A DNA stretch of 58,052 bases from positions 1-58,052 of IMG/VR virus record IMGVR_UViG_3300009503_000396; one strand, 5' to 3'. The notes below the pieces were generated by a model that worked only from the letters and a program-made list of their open reading frames with translations, had not been told where the DNA came from and made no database searches. The stretch is from a virus. How positions within the stretch are numbered: the first letter of the stretch is position 1; each line of letters opens with the position of its first letter. A program made the position numbers and the translations under genes. Below are positions 13,274 to 21,138 of the stretch, one piece after another.

Positions 13274-13588
13274 GTGGACGGTGACATAGTGTTCAAGTGG
13301 TTCAAGAAGAGAGAACAGAAGAAGAAACGACAAAGATACTTTGAGGAAGGGATAGAACAGAGTAAGTACCCGGACTTTCTTAAGCAAATAGATGTTGCTA
13401 TTATAGACTTGTTGAGAGATTATCCAGATGATGACACTCTACTCAGCAAACTTGGAGAAGAAGCATCAAGATGGTTTACTGATATGCCTCACTTGAACCT
13501 TACGTCGTTCAAAGCAGGTGTAGTATATGGAATGTTTCTTCTCTTGAGACATAGAAAGCAACGCAAACGAGAAAGTTATGTAGTATAG
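13274..13588 (+). CDS. Unknown protein, 104 aa
   Basis: GTG 13274 is chosen from the TATA position; GTG 13259 would add five residues. The N-terminus is basic (KWFKKREQKKKRQR), followed by helices with acidic loops (DLLRDYPDDDTLLSKLGEEA). There are no cysteines. It may be an all-helical nucleic-acid-associated protein, but no family is recognised. Confidence 0.5.
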   Translation: MDGDIVFKWFKKREQKKKRQRYFEEGIEQSKYPDFLKQIDVAIIDLLRDYPDDDTLLSKLGEEASRWFTDMPHLNLTSFKAGVVYGMFLLLRHRKQRKRESYVV

Positions 13589-13600
13589 GAGGTGAAAAGA

Positions 13601-13954
13601 GTGAGTGAGAAAAAGCCTTCAGTAAGACCGGATAAGAGATTATGGTGGTTCGACACTCTCTTCTTGGCTACGGTTCTTATTCTTGGATACTTCGAAACAC
13701 AAAGTCTCAATTTCCTAATGGCTGTACCACTGTACTTCTTTGGCTTCGTTGCATCGTTCCTTGGCATCATACCAATAGCTGGTCCTTTGATATACTTCTT
13801 TGGCATGAGAGCATTGTTCAATGCCTTGCTCAGTACTTTCAACCTCTCGATGCCAGTGACATCAGCAATAATTTTCTGGTACTTCTTCGGATTCACAGTG
13901 TTTTATAACTTCATTATTCTTCTGATCCTAATACTAGCAAAGACAGGACAATGA
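13601..13954 (+). CDS. Three-pass membrane protein
   Basis: GTG 13601 follows AGGAGGTGA at 6-nt spacing; GTG 13592 is part of that motif. The 117-residue protein has hydrophobic segments at about 18-36, 40-74 and 90-115, with Gly/Pro-rich turns (GIIPIAGPL). No conserved functional motif. Confidence 0.55.
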   Translation: MSEKKPSVRPDKRLWWFDTLFLATVLILGYFETQSLNFLMAVPLYFFGFVASFLGIIPIAGPLIYFFGMRALFNALLSTFNLSMPVTSAIIFWYFFGFTVFYNFIILLILILAKTGQ

Positions 13955-13956
13955 AG

Positions 13957-13965
13957 TATATAAAA
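13957..13965 (+). promoter_or_regulatory. TATA box for gene at 14000
   Basis: TATATAAAA just after a stop codon. A transcript starting about 26 nt later (near 13986) would carry the GAGGTGA site before GTG 14000. Confidence 0.45.
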
Positions 13966-13999
13966 CACTCTCTTTTTCTCTTCCTTAGAGGTGAACGAT

Positions 14000-14254
14000 G
14001 TGGGTAAGAAAAATCAGTTGTATGCAAAGTATGTTCGTCTAATGCAGTCAGCAGAGAAACCTAATGAGATATACTTAGTACTAGAGAAAGATGAACCAAT
14101 GGAGAAGAAGTACATGAGACAGTTTGACAATATGTTCATGGGCAAGGATGTGATCATCACTATTACACCATTGATTAGAGAGAAGAAGCACAAGGCAGAA
14201 CAGAAGGACGAAGAAGAAATACCAATATCGCCATTCTGGGATGTGGAAACATGA
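14000..14254 (+). CDS. Unknown protein, 84 aa
   Basis: GTG 14000 is chosen because GAGGTGA ends 6 nt upstream; GTG 13991 overlaps that site. The product has a beta-alpha pattern (NEIYLVLEKDE, KDVIITITPLI) and a charged linker. Its stop overlaps the next ATG (14251). Not recognised. Confidence 0.5.
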   Translation: MGKKNQLYAKYVRLMQSAEKPNEIYLVLEKDEPMEKKYMRQFDNMFMGKDVIITITPLIREKKHKAEQKDEEEIPISPFWDVET

Positions 14255-14442
14255 ACAAAAGGACATATTACAAGGACAGAGGATATTGTTGTTATTGTCG
14301 CAAGTGGATACCAACAGAACAACTGAAGAAAGTCTACATCAAGAAGTTAGGTGTCTATGCACTCTACTGTCCAATACACTTAAAACAAGTAAGACTTAAG
14401 CCTAGGACAGTGAAGATGGGAGAAGTACCAACAAGGAGGTGA
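14251..14442 (+). CDS. Small zinc-finger protein
   Basis: A 63-residue protein starting in an ATGA overlap. GYCCYCRKWIP and YCPIHLKQ give C-x2-C and C-x2-H ligands for one zinc. The remainder is strongly basic, fitting nucleic-acid binding. Confidence 0.55.
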   Translation: MNKRTYYKDRGYCCYCRKWIPTEQLKKVYIKKLGVYALYCPIHLKQVRLKPRTVKMGEVPTRR

Positions 14443-14446
14443 AAGT

Positions 14447-14698
14447 GTGAGTAGAGCAGAAGAAGAGAAGCGACTAAGAGAAATGTTAGCACGTAGAGCA
14501 CAATCAGTACAATGTCCATACATCAATGAGTGCAAGCAAAAAGTCTTGAAAGAAGAGGCAGAAATGATGTGTAAAGACTTGGAGATCACTGAAGAAATAG
14601 TCTCTCTACATGTAGCTGGTAATCACGGTTGGCAAGTCTGTAAGATCTACAATGAGATCCGAAGAGAGAAGGAAGGAAAGTTACCGAGGGAATGGTAG
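14447..14698 (+). CDS. Small four-Cys protein, possible Fe-S
   Basis: GTG 14447 follows AAGGAGGTGAAA. The 83-residue protein has CPYINECKQKV, then a Cys in a helix (MMCKDL) and GWQVCKIYNEI. Four spaced cysteines with a GW-x2-C-x2-Y motif resemble small archaeal proteins often annotated as uncharacterised Fe-S or zinc proteins. Metal type cannot be told from sequence. Confidence 0.5.
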   Translation: MSRAEEEKRLREMLARRAQSVQCPYINECKQKVLKEEAEMMCKDLEITEEIVSLHVAGNHGWQVCKIYNEIRREKEGKLPREW

Positions 14699-14998
14699 TT
14701 GAACTTGGAGATAGTCTTTGAACTGTTACATTCTGTGGATGGAAATGCGGCAGAGCACATTACGTTGAAACTGTTGAAGTATTTCCGACCAACCAACCTT
14801 CATATTGAACAAGAGACCTGTGGATTGAAAGTACAATTAAAACATGCTGACCCAATTCCACCATTTTCTGTTATCAAACAGATAAAAAAGGAATTGGAAG
14901 GAATACTGTATTTCAAACACACTATCAGAGAAATAGACTTGGAAGAACATGAGAAGGATGTAATAGAGAAATGGTTCTTGGCAGAGGCAATAAGTTAA
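14699..14998 (+). CDS. Unknown protein, 99 aa
   Basis: TTG 14699 lies directly after the upstream stop, with GAGGGAATGG before it; TTG 14705 is also possible. The protein is alpha/beta with a long acidic C-terminal helix (REIDLEEHEKDVIEKW). No motif. Confidence 0.45.
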   Translation: MNLEIVFELLHSVDGNAAEHITLKLLKYFRPTNLHIEQETCGLKVQLKHADPIPPFSVIKQIKKELEGILYFKHTIREIDLEEHEKDVIEKWFLAEAIS

Positions 14999-15033
14999 AT
15001 AGGAAAGGAACAAACAGTTGTTTGGGACCTAAG

Positions 15034-15477
15034 ATGAGGAGAAAGACTTTGTTTCTTCTGTTATTAGTATCTCTTCTAACTATTGGAATAACTACTGCAG
15101 TCTTGATGGCACATGTGAACATCTCAAATAAAGCTAAAGTCAAAGCAATAGGAATTAAAGTCTACTTTGATGAAGCATGCACACAAGAAGTGACTACACT
15201 TGACTGGGGTGATGTCTCTGACTCCAAGACATACACTGTATATGTAAAGAATGTCGGAAATGCACCAATTACTCTGACAATGACAACAGAAGATTGGAAT
15301 CCGGCAAGTGTTGTCAAGTACATTTCTTTCACATGGGACTATGATGGAAGCACTATTTATCCTAAGACAGTTAAACCTGTTACATTTACGTTGCAAGTGA
15401 CTAACCCGGACGGAATAGTGCAAGAAGAAATAAGTGATGTGAGTTGGACAATAGTTGTCACAGCCTCCCAAGTCTAA
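15034..15477 (+). CDS. Secreted pilin-like or surface protein
   Basis: ATG 15034 is chosen because it puts MRRKTLFLLLLVSLLTIGI, a signal or anchor helix, at the N-terminus; the longer frame from 14971 overlaps the previous gene. The 147-residue mature part is beta-rich: KVYFDEACTQEVTTLDWGDV, YVYVKNVGNAPITL, FTWDYDGSTI, VTFTLQVTNPDG. This pattern (two-Cys-like start, 'DWG', 'NxGN', 'TWDYDG', regular beta strands) is typical of small archaeal secreted immunoglobulin-like proteins. Probably surface-exposed or part of a virion or pilus. Confidence 0.6.
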   Translation: MRRKTLFLLLLVSLLTIGITTAVLMAHVNISNKAKVKAIGIKVYFDEACTQEVTTLDWGDVSDSKTYTVYVKNVGNAPITLTMTTEDWNPASVVKYISFTWDYDGSTIYPKTVKPVTFTLQVTNPDGIVQEEISDVSWTIVVTASQV

Positions 15478-15674
15478 GACGTTTGCTTCTCTCTCTTTTT
15501 CTTTTGTTTGCAAGTAGTGTTTGTCTAGGCATAGGTTGGAAAATTGGTTCATTGGTTCAAGAAGGACTTCTGCCTACAGTAGACTTCTTTGACAGTGTTA
15601 GTCTCTTGATAGTTGGTTTTGTCCTCTACTGTTACCATGTCTATCTAATTATCAAGTGGCCAACAGAACATTAG
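15444..15674 (+). CDS. Two-pass membrane protein
   Basis: TTG 15444 overlaps the upstream gene; a second TTG at 15483 would remove that overlap. Two hydrophobic segments (about residues 13-34 and 52-72) are joined by a polar loop. A pyrimidine-rich tract at 15484-15509 encodes the first segment. Function unknown. Confidence 0.4.
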   Translation: MDNSCHSLPSLRRLLLSLFLLFASSVCLGIGWKIGSLVQEGLLPTVDFFDSVSLLIVGFVLYCYHVYLIIKWPTEH

Positions 15675-15681
15675 TGAAATG

Positions 15682-15688
15682 TTTATAT
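15682..15688 (+). promoter_or_regulatory. TATA box for the MoxR-like operon
   Basis: TTTATAT about 43 nt before ATG 15725. A start near 15711 would leave a short leader containing GGAGG. It would drive the operon from the AAA+ gene to at least the VWA gene. Confidence 0.45.
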
Positions 15689-15724
15689 GAAATAACATTT
15701 GAGGTAATAGGATGGAGGACAGAC

Positions 15725-17284
15725 ATGGAACAAGTAAGAGATAAGATATTGTGTCAGATAGATGAAATAGAGAAGAACCTTTATGGCATGAGAGACATCA
15801 TCAAGATCTTCTGTCTCTCTAAAGCATGTGACTTGACTATTCTCTTGTTGGGTATCCATGCAACAGCTAAGTCTTCACTTGCTAGGTTATGGTCAATAAC
15901 CACTGGACTCAATTACCGTATAACCACCGCTTCGGAAGTTGATGAGTCACTTTTAGCCTATATTGATCCAGCCGTGTTCAGAGAGAGAAATATAGTACAG
16001 ATGAGAAGAGGAGAACTAATGGAGAAGAATCATGTAATCATAGATGAATATTTCTTATGGCCCAATAGGTTCAGAGCTAAGTTACATCAGTTGTTGGAAG
16101 AGAAGACATATGCTGGACTAGAATCACTTGTCTATACCTGGACATTCCTCTCCAATCCCCTGTCAGAGTACTATTCTGGCCAGATAGAAGACATAAACAT
16201 GGCAACAACAGACAGGATTGATCTCTTTGTCCCAGTTTACCAAGCTGCCATCGTTCCTAGTGAGACTATGATACGTAAATTCTCTAAATACGGAAGGAGA
16301 GAACGTCAACTTGATCAGATAACTACGTGGGATGATTACTTGAAAGCTAGAGAAGAGATAACCAGAGTTAATGTTCCTTCTAAGGTTATAATATGGTTGT
16401 CTCTGTTTGCACATGCACTTGCTGGTTGTAAACAAGTAAAAGAGAAATGGAATCTATCAAGAGCAAGAATGAAGAAGTTATGTGCCTCATGCAATGAAGT
16501 CAATCACCTCTGTGCGAAAGTATGCTTGTCAAAACCAAGGTTCTTGAGAGCAACTGTTATTCTTGCAAAAGGACTGGCATGGTTAAATGGACGAGACACA
16601 GTAACTCTTGAAGATGTACAAGAGGCTATCTATTATACACTTCCACACAGACTTGTGTGGATACAAGAAGAACTGTCTTATGAAGAGTCTCTGCAACGTG
16701 TGCCAGAACTCATCCAACAGTTCAATGATGACATGCTTGCATGGAAGAATAGAGGTATCTTCACTCAACTAGGAAAAGTAATTGAAGCTAGTAAGAAAAT
16801 ACCACCAGTCTATGAAGAGAAGGTAGGTCAAGACTTATTAGCTGATGTAGCAGAGATATTCCTTCTGAAACAATTTGTGTCAGAAACATTGGAAGCAATT
16901 AAACAGGATGTCTGTAACTTCTACAAACTAGAGGCCAAGAATCAGACATTCAAGACATTGAAAGAAGTAAGGCAATTCCTTGAGCAGTCTGGGTTGAATG
17001 CTTATGACAAGGAGATGTTGTTGTATGACATTGCTCCGTCTAATCTATCTTTGACACTTCCACTTGATCTCGATAGGTTAGTAACAGTGCTTGTTACCTT
17101 CCACAAACAAAACAAAGTCTCTATTGATCCTCAGAAGGTCTTGCTTCAAAGACTTGCAGAGAGTACAAGTTTTGATTCTGACCTTGTTAGACTACATGAG
17201 TACAATGGTTTGGTAAAGATTCTGTTCAATACAGAGAAGGACAAAGAACAGTTTGAACGTTTATGGGAGGGTCAAGATGTCTGA
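15725..17284 (+). CDS. MoxR-family AAA+ ATPase
   Basis: A 519-residue protein. ATG 15725 follows GGAGG at 7 nt; an in-frame GTG at 15656 is farther upstream without one. Walker A is GIHATAKSS (43-51), Walker B HVIIDEYFL with D107-E108, and a sensor-like region with TTDRIDLFVPV. The order and the RxKLHQLLEE stretch after Walker B fit MoxR/RavA-like AAA+ proteins, which act with VWA-domain partners to remodel or activate target proteins. The C-terminal region (about 330-519) is a helical extension. A VWA protein lies 1.5 kb downstream on the same strand, supporting the assignment. No Zn-chelatase subunit is present, so cobaltochelatase is unlikely. Confidence 0.7.
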   Translation: MEQVRDKILCQIDEIEKNLYGMRDIIKIFCLSKACDLTILLLGIHATAKSSLARLWSITTGLNYRITTASEVDESLLAYIDPAVFRERNIVQMRRGELMEKNHVIIDEYFLWPNRFRAKLHQLLEEKTYAGLESLVYTWTFLSNPLSEYYSGQIEDINMATTDRIDLFVPVYQAAIVPSETMIRKFSKYGRRERQLDQITTWDDYLKAREEITRVNVPSKVIIWLSLFAHALAGCKQVKEKWNLSRARMKKLCASCNEVNHLCAKVCLSKPRFLRATVILAKGLAWLNGRDTVTLEDVQEAIYYTLPHRLVWIQEELSYEESLQRVPELIQQFNDDMLAWKNRGIFTQLGKVIEASKKIPPVYEEKVGQDLLADVAEIFLLKQFVSETLEAIKQDVCNFYKLEAKNQTFKTLKEVRQFLEQSGLNAYDKEMLLYDIAPSNLSLTLPLDLDRLVTVLVTFHKQNKVSIDPQKVLLQRLAESTSFDSDLVRLHEYNGLVKILFNTEKDKEQFERLWEGQDV

Positions 17285-17780
17285 GTTTAAAGACCAAACA
17301 GAAACATATCCAGATGTGTATGGCTATACGATCAAAAGAGAACGGAAAGAACGTGTAGTTATCCAAGGAGTACACATGGAGATAAAGAAATACACAACAA
17401 CACAAGGAACAAAAGGCATACGTATATCGTTACTAGAGAACACAGGAGAGTTCTTCATAAAGTTCAATGAGTATCTCAGTAGTATCGAGAACCATAGACC
17501 AGAGGAAGAGAGAGCGTTAAACATGTGGTCATTCACTACTTTCTGTTCCGCTGATCCAGGTCTACAAGTGATGGATGAGACTGGTTTCTATGTCTATCAG
17601 AACCATATTGTCTTCAATGAAGAGAAGAATGCAGCATCACCTCAAGAAAGACTAATCAGATTTGTTGAATACTACAAGAAGAGGTTTGGCCTGAAGACAC
17701 GACTGAAGGAGGATGAGTTTGAGGACTTGGAGATGTTGGAGGTAGGACATCTTGAAGGAGTTGATCACACCAAAGAATGA
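17277..17780 (+). CDS. Unknown protein of MoxR-VWA operon
   Basis: ATG 17277 overlaps the ATPase stop, preceded by GGGAGGGTC. The 167-residue protein has a beta-rich N-terminal half (RVVIQGVHMEIKKYTTT, GIRISLLEN) and an acidic C-terminus. It is translationally coupled to both neighbours, so it is probably a partner or substrate adaptor of the ATPase. No family recognised. Confidence 0.5.
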   Translation: MSEFKDQTETYPDVYGYTIKRERKERVVIQGVHMEIKKYTTTQGTKGIRISLLENTGEFFIKFNEYLSSIENHRPEEERALNMWSFTTFCSADPGLQVMDETGFYVYQNHIVFNEEKNAASPQERLIRFVEYYKKRFGLKTRLKEDEFEDLEMLEVGHLEGVDHTKE

Positions 17781-18612
17781 GAAGAGCGTAAGAGAACGTA
17801 TCCAAGAACTTCTTGTGAGAGCATGGTCAATAGCTAAACCAATGTTTGCACGCATGCAACTACACTTCAAAGTTTATCCAATAGAATCATACTTCTCTAC
17901 TGCTGGTCACATATTCTGGGTTACTCCTGTCTGGAGAGGAGAAGCATTTACACTCTCTATTCTCTTACATGAAGGTCTTCACTGGGCATTGTATCCAGTA
18001 GATGTGTTTAGAAACATAAAAGACATCTATGAAGCAAGAAGACTGCTAGCAGAGGAGCTACACTATCAACCTAAGATCATTCATAAAGACTTGTGGAGAA
18101 TAGAAGAAGATTGGTCAGACTTTGAATACTCCTTTGAAGAGTTCCAACTTGTCTGTAATATTCTTGGAGACTACATTGTAAACCTCTGGATACATGATCA
18201 CTATCCAACAGTGTGGAAAGACTTGTGGGATTTCTTGTACAAAGAAGGAACATTCTATGAGAAGGAGAAAGCATTGAAACGTGATACTTCTTTTCTGTTG
18301 TACTTGGCTGCTTATCCAGAACTGATAAGAGGTCTCCCTTCAGTTGAGCTCCAAGAGTCTTCAACGAAAGCACTTGTACCACATATCGTCAGGATTGTCC
18401 GTCTAGTAAGAGAAGGACGAATATCTACACCATATGCCCTGAAAGAGTTAGTAAAGATATTCCACAATAAGATACAACAAGACTTGAAAGAACAACAACA
18501 GAAAGGCAAACAAGGAGAAGAAGAGATGAAATGTCCTCAGTGTCATTCAGACAAAGGATGGGAAATAGTAGCTTACTATGATGAGAAGAAGAAATCATGG
18601 GTGAGTGTCTAA
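17752..18612 (+). CDS. Putative HExxH metallopeptidase with Zn ribbon
   Basis: TTG 17752 follows GGAGGT at 8 nt. The 286-residue protein contains LLHEGLHWALYP, an HExxH motif at 73-77, as in gluzincin metallopeptidases. A second acidic cluster (IEEDWSDFEYSFEEF) about 40 residues later may hold the third ligand. The C-terminus carries half of a zinc ribbon (MKCPQCHSDKG). It lies between the MoxR-like ATPase and the VWA gene. Predicted metallopeptidase-like proteins are known beside MoxR/VWA pairs in other genomes, so a remodelling or processing complex is the best guess. The peptidase activity is inferred from the motif only. Confidence 0.55.
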   Translation: MKELITPKNEKSVRERIQELLVRAWSIAKPMFARMQLHFKVYPIESYFSTAGHIFWVTPVWRGEAFTLSILLHEGLHWALYPVDVFRNIKDIYEARRLLAEELHYQPKIIHKDLWRIEEDWSDFEYSFEEFQLVCNILGDYIVNLWIHDHYPTVWKDLWDFLYKEGTFYEKEKALKRDTSFLLYLAAYPELIRGLPSVELQESSTKALVPHIVRIVRLVREGRISTPYALKELVKIFHNKIQQDLKEQQQKGKQGEEEMKCPQCHSDKGWEIVAYYDEKKKSWVSV

Positions 18613-18836
18613 TGGGAGGGAAATACTTGGAGAAGATAGTCCTCAAATGCCCTCATTGTGGGCATCCTCTCAAAGTGAAGTATGTCAAAGATCCATTTGA
18701 GATAATCTACACATGTGAACACTGCAAAGGAGATTGGGAATGGACAGACTGGACTGAATACTTTGCTAGCCTAGAAAAGAAGTTCAATCCATCTAAGAAA
18801 GGAAGTGTCTTACATGAAAGTAAAGGTAAAGTGTAA
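18612..18836 (+). CDS. Zinc-ribbon protein of MoxR-VWA operon
   Basis: ATG 18612 overlaps the preceding TAA (TAATG). The 74-residue protein has KCPHCGHPLKVKY and TCEHCKGDWEW, a complete two-CxxC zinc ribbon followed by aromatic and basic residues. It sits between the HExxH protein and the VWA protein and probably contributes to the same complex. Confidence 0.6.
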   Translation: MGGKYLEKIVLKCPHCGHPLKVKYVKDPFEIIYTCEHCKGDWEWTDWTEYFASLEKKFNPSKKGSVLHESKGKV

Positions 18837-19800
18837 GAACTGTGGATACACCTTTGAAGTAGACTTGAAACTTTCACCTCTTGGTCCTTTGAATCCAATA
18901 CAGAAGAGAGAGTTAGGACCTAAGATCAAGATTGATAAAGCATCACTTGACAAGATCTTGGACATAGCAAAGGGTGCTTCTTATGATGAACTAGAAAAGA
19001 TGGGTCTAGATATTCCTATTCCAGAATGGGAAGATGCACTGCAACGAGCAACAGTTAGACGCTTCTTGTTGGATAACTTGAAAGTAGCTAAGACCAAGAA
19101 ACGGAGAATGGGAGAGAAGTTTGTTACAGGCACTGAACCTTTCAGAATGGGAGATAGTTTCAAAGACATAAGTCTGCCAGCAAGTGAAGTAGCTAGCCTT
19201 GGTGTGGAAGATATTCGCCTTGTACCAGGTGTGACTCTCCAGAAGAAAGTCTTTGGGAGAACGAAAGGATATGATGTCGAAGAACTGAAAGGAACTAAGT
19301 TGTTGGTTATCTTGGATGGTAGTGGGAGTATGCTTGTTGGTCAAGAAGCAGATATGTCTGGAAAAGTAGGGAAAGCACTCATGATAGCTAAAGAACTCTA
19401 TGACTTGTCACAAAAGTTTGGATTTGAATATGATCTTGTTGTCTTCTCAGACTTAGCTATGCGAATACCAAGAGAAGACTTGAAAACATTCTTCAAAGAT
19501 ATTTCTTACAGAAACAACATGAGAATTTGGAATGGTGGTACACGTTTACGTAGAGGTCTTGAGAAGTTCACTGAGGCAGAGTACAAAGATGCTAATGTCA
19601 TTATCTTGTCAGACATGGAACTAGGTGACATATCAGAGACAAAGGATAAGATCATAGAAATAACTAAACTAACAAATAGCTTCAAGATAGTTCTAATTGA
19701 ACATAGTGACTATGACTTGAAACTGAGAGAAGACGCTACACGACAACTCTTTCCACCAGATGTAAACTTACAAGTATTAGCTATTCCAGTTAGAAGATAA
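18814..19800 (+). CDS. VWA-domain protein (MoxR partner)
   Basis: ATG 18814 is preceded by AAGGAAG; GTG 18805 is possible. The 328-residue protein starts with CKNCGYTF, then a helical region, then a VWA domain: LLVILDGSGSML, the MIDAS motif DxSxS at 168-172, and later NGGTRLRRGL and VIILSDMELGD for the remaining metal-site residues. VWA proteins bind divalent metal ions and act as partners of MoxR-type AAA+ ATPases. It ends the operon at 19800. Confidence 0.75.
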   Translation: MKVKVKCKNCGYTFEVDLKLSPLGPLNPIQKRELGPKIKIDKASLDKILDIAKGASYDELEKMGLDIPIPEWEDALQRATVRRFLLDNLKVAKTKKRRMGEKFVTGTEPFRMGDSFKDISLPASEVASLGVEDIRLVPGVTLQKKVFGRTKGYDVEELKGTKLLVILDGSGSMLVGQEADMSGKVGKALMIAKELYDLSQKFGFEYDLVVFSDLAMRIPREDLKTFFKDISYRNNMRIWNGGTRLRRGLEKFTEAEYKDANVIILSDMELGDISETKDKIIEITKLTNSFKIVLIEHSDYDLKLREDATRQLFPPDVNLQVLAIPVRR

Positions 19801-19810
19801 AAATAGGTGA

Positions 19811-20026
19811 GTGAAGAAAAGAGAGTTGGTAACTATGGCTAGATTCAAAATGAAGAATGACTTCTATGAAGTAACAATCAAGAGTGCAAATATCAACAAG
19901 ATAGAAATAGAGATTGTGTTCTCGGAGAAGGAAATACCAGAACAAGAGATTCGAAATCTTGAACAATCACTACGACTCATCCTAGAAGCTTGTGGAAGGT
20001 TTACACCAAACCCTTCTAAAAGATGA
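19811..20026 (+). CDS. Small alpha/beta protein, 71 aa
   Basis: GTG 19811 lies 10 nt after the VWA stop, next to TAGGTGA; ATG 19835 is a plausible alternative. The protein has one beta-alpha pattern (FYEVTIKSANINKIEIEIVF, ...NLEQSLRLILEACG). Its stop overlaps the GNAT start (20023). Function unknown. Confidence 0.45.
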   Translation: MKKRELVTMARFKMKNDFYEVTIKSANINKIEIEIVFSEKEIPEQEIRNLEQSLRLILEACGRFTPNPSKR

Positions 20027-20493
20027 TCTGGATGTACACCTTCCAGAGATTTACTCCACGAATGAAGAAACAAGTTCTTCACTTCTTCGAGTCATTAAGT
20101 CTAGACACAAGAAAGAAGGCTAGTGTATCTGGAGTAGATGCCAACACATTGTACTTCAACTTCCGTCAGAACTGGAGAGAGAAGGTTGCTGTTGTGTTGT
20201 TGAAGGACACTGAAGTAATAGCTGTTGGAGAACTAAGTCCTTGTGCAGATGGTTATGAAATGCAGTCTGTATTCGTTAGAGATGATTTGCAACACAAAGG
20301 CATTGGTACAAAGTTAGTCAAATACCTCTTTGCTCTTTCTCTTTTGAATGGCAAGAGAATTATCTATGCAAGTGTCTTGAAAGACAATTACATTGCTTTA
20401 GACTTCTACAAGAAACTAGGCTTTAGGATAATAGGAAGAAATGAAATTGTTTATAAACTAGTTAAGAGACTTGACATGAGGGTGTATTCATGA
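20023..20493 (+). CDS. GNAT-family acetyltransferase
   Basis: A 156-residue protein starting in an ATGA overlap. VAVVLLKDTEVIAVGELSP, then MQSVFVRDDLQHKGIGTKL with the Q-x2-G-x-G/A acetyl-CoA loop, then NYIALDFYKKLGFRIIGR, the terminal GNAT motif. Transfers an acetyl group from acetyl-CoA to an amine on a protein or small molecule. Substrate cannot be inferred. Confidence 0.75.
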   Translation: MIWMYTFQRFTPRMKKQVLHFFESLSLDTRKKASVSGVDANTLYFNFRQNWREKVAVVLLKDTEVIAVGELSPCADGYEMQSVFVRDDLQHKGIGTKLVKYLFALSLLNGKRIIYASVLKDNYIALDFYKKLGFRIIGRNEIVYKLVKRLDMRVYS

Positions 20494-20720
20494 GCAGGAT
20501 ATGGGATTGGATTGGTCGTAAAGTGTTGTCGAAAGGAGAGGTACCTCCAGGTATGGATTTCTGTGATGCTTGTGGTAAGATCTATCCCAAAGAGGACATG
20601 CACCATGTACTGATTCCTGGTGAAGGAGAAGTTATTCTCTGTGAAGAGTGTATTGAGATACCACCTTCTTGGTTGAAGTTTCCATACAGGGCTAAGAGGG
20701 TGAAGAATGAAACCCAATAA
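20490..20720 (+). CDS. Small zinc-finger protein
   Basis: ATG 20490 overlaps the GNAT stop. The 76-residue protein has FCDACGKIYP and LCEECIEIPP, a two-CxxC zinc site around a beta hairpin, and a basic C-terminus. Overlaps the RNase H start by 14 nt. Confidence 0.5.
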   Translation: MSRIWDWIGRKVLSKGEVPPGMDFCDACGKIYPKEDMHHVLIPGEGEVILCEECIEIPPSWLKFPYRAKRVKNETQ

Positions 20721-21138
20721 TTACTACATAGATGGTTCAAGTGCTGGTCTCTATGGTTACTATGAGACTCAGACGGGAAAAGCAGTCATAATTGAAGATG
20801 ACATGGAACTCACTAACAACCAAGCAGAATGGCTTGCACTCTATACCCTTGTTCTTGACTTGCCTGATGATTGGGAGGGCACAGTGTATTCTGATTCAGA
20901 ACTAGTAGTCAATCAGTTCAATGGTGAGTATGCTATTAGAGATCCAGAACTACGGAGAATAGCTAGACTAGTAAGAACTGTCTGTGAGAGTAAACACTTG
21001 AGACTTAGACTCATCTGGATACCAAGAGAAGCAAATGAAGCAGGAAAAGAAATAGAGAGAAGATTGGCAAGAAGAAGAGTTGCACGATGGTTGGCAGAAC
21101 AGGAAGGATTGTGTGGAGATGAAATCCCTCAGACATAA
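20707..21138 (+). CDS. RNase H-like protein
   Basis: A 143-residue protein; ATG 20707 follows GAGGGTGAAGA. It has the RNase HI order: YYIDGSSAG with D9, LTNNQAEWLAL with E41, VYSDSELVVNQ with D63, and WIPREANEAGKEIER near the end. The first three acidic residues of the DEDD set are present. The fourth position is unclear, since EANEAGKEIE lacks the usual Asp. It would degrade RNA in RNA-DNA hybrids, such as replication primers. Overlaps the TopIB start. Confidence 0.75.
   Translation: MKPNNYYIDGSSAGLYGYYETQTGKAVIIEDDMELTNNQAEWLALYTLVLDLPDDWEGTVYSDSELVVNQFNGEYAIRDPELRRIARLVRTVCESKHLRLRLIWIPREANEAGKEIERRLARRRVARWLAEQEGLCGDEIPQT

Noticed and set aside
15725-17284. Reading the MoxR-like ATPase as the replicative MCM helicase
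   Set aside because: Walker motifs fit, but the DEYF..RxKLHQLLEE stretch and the downstream VWA gene fit MoxR better, and no MCM N-terminal features are seen.
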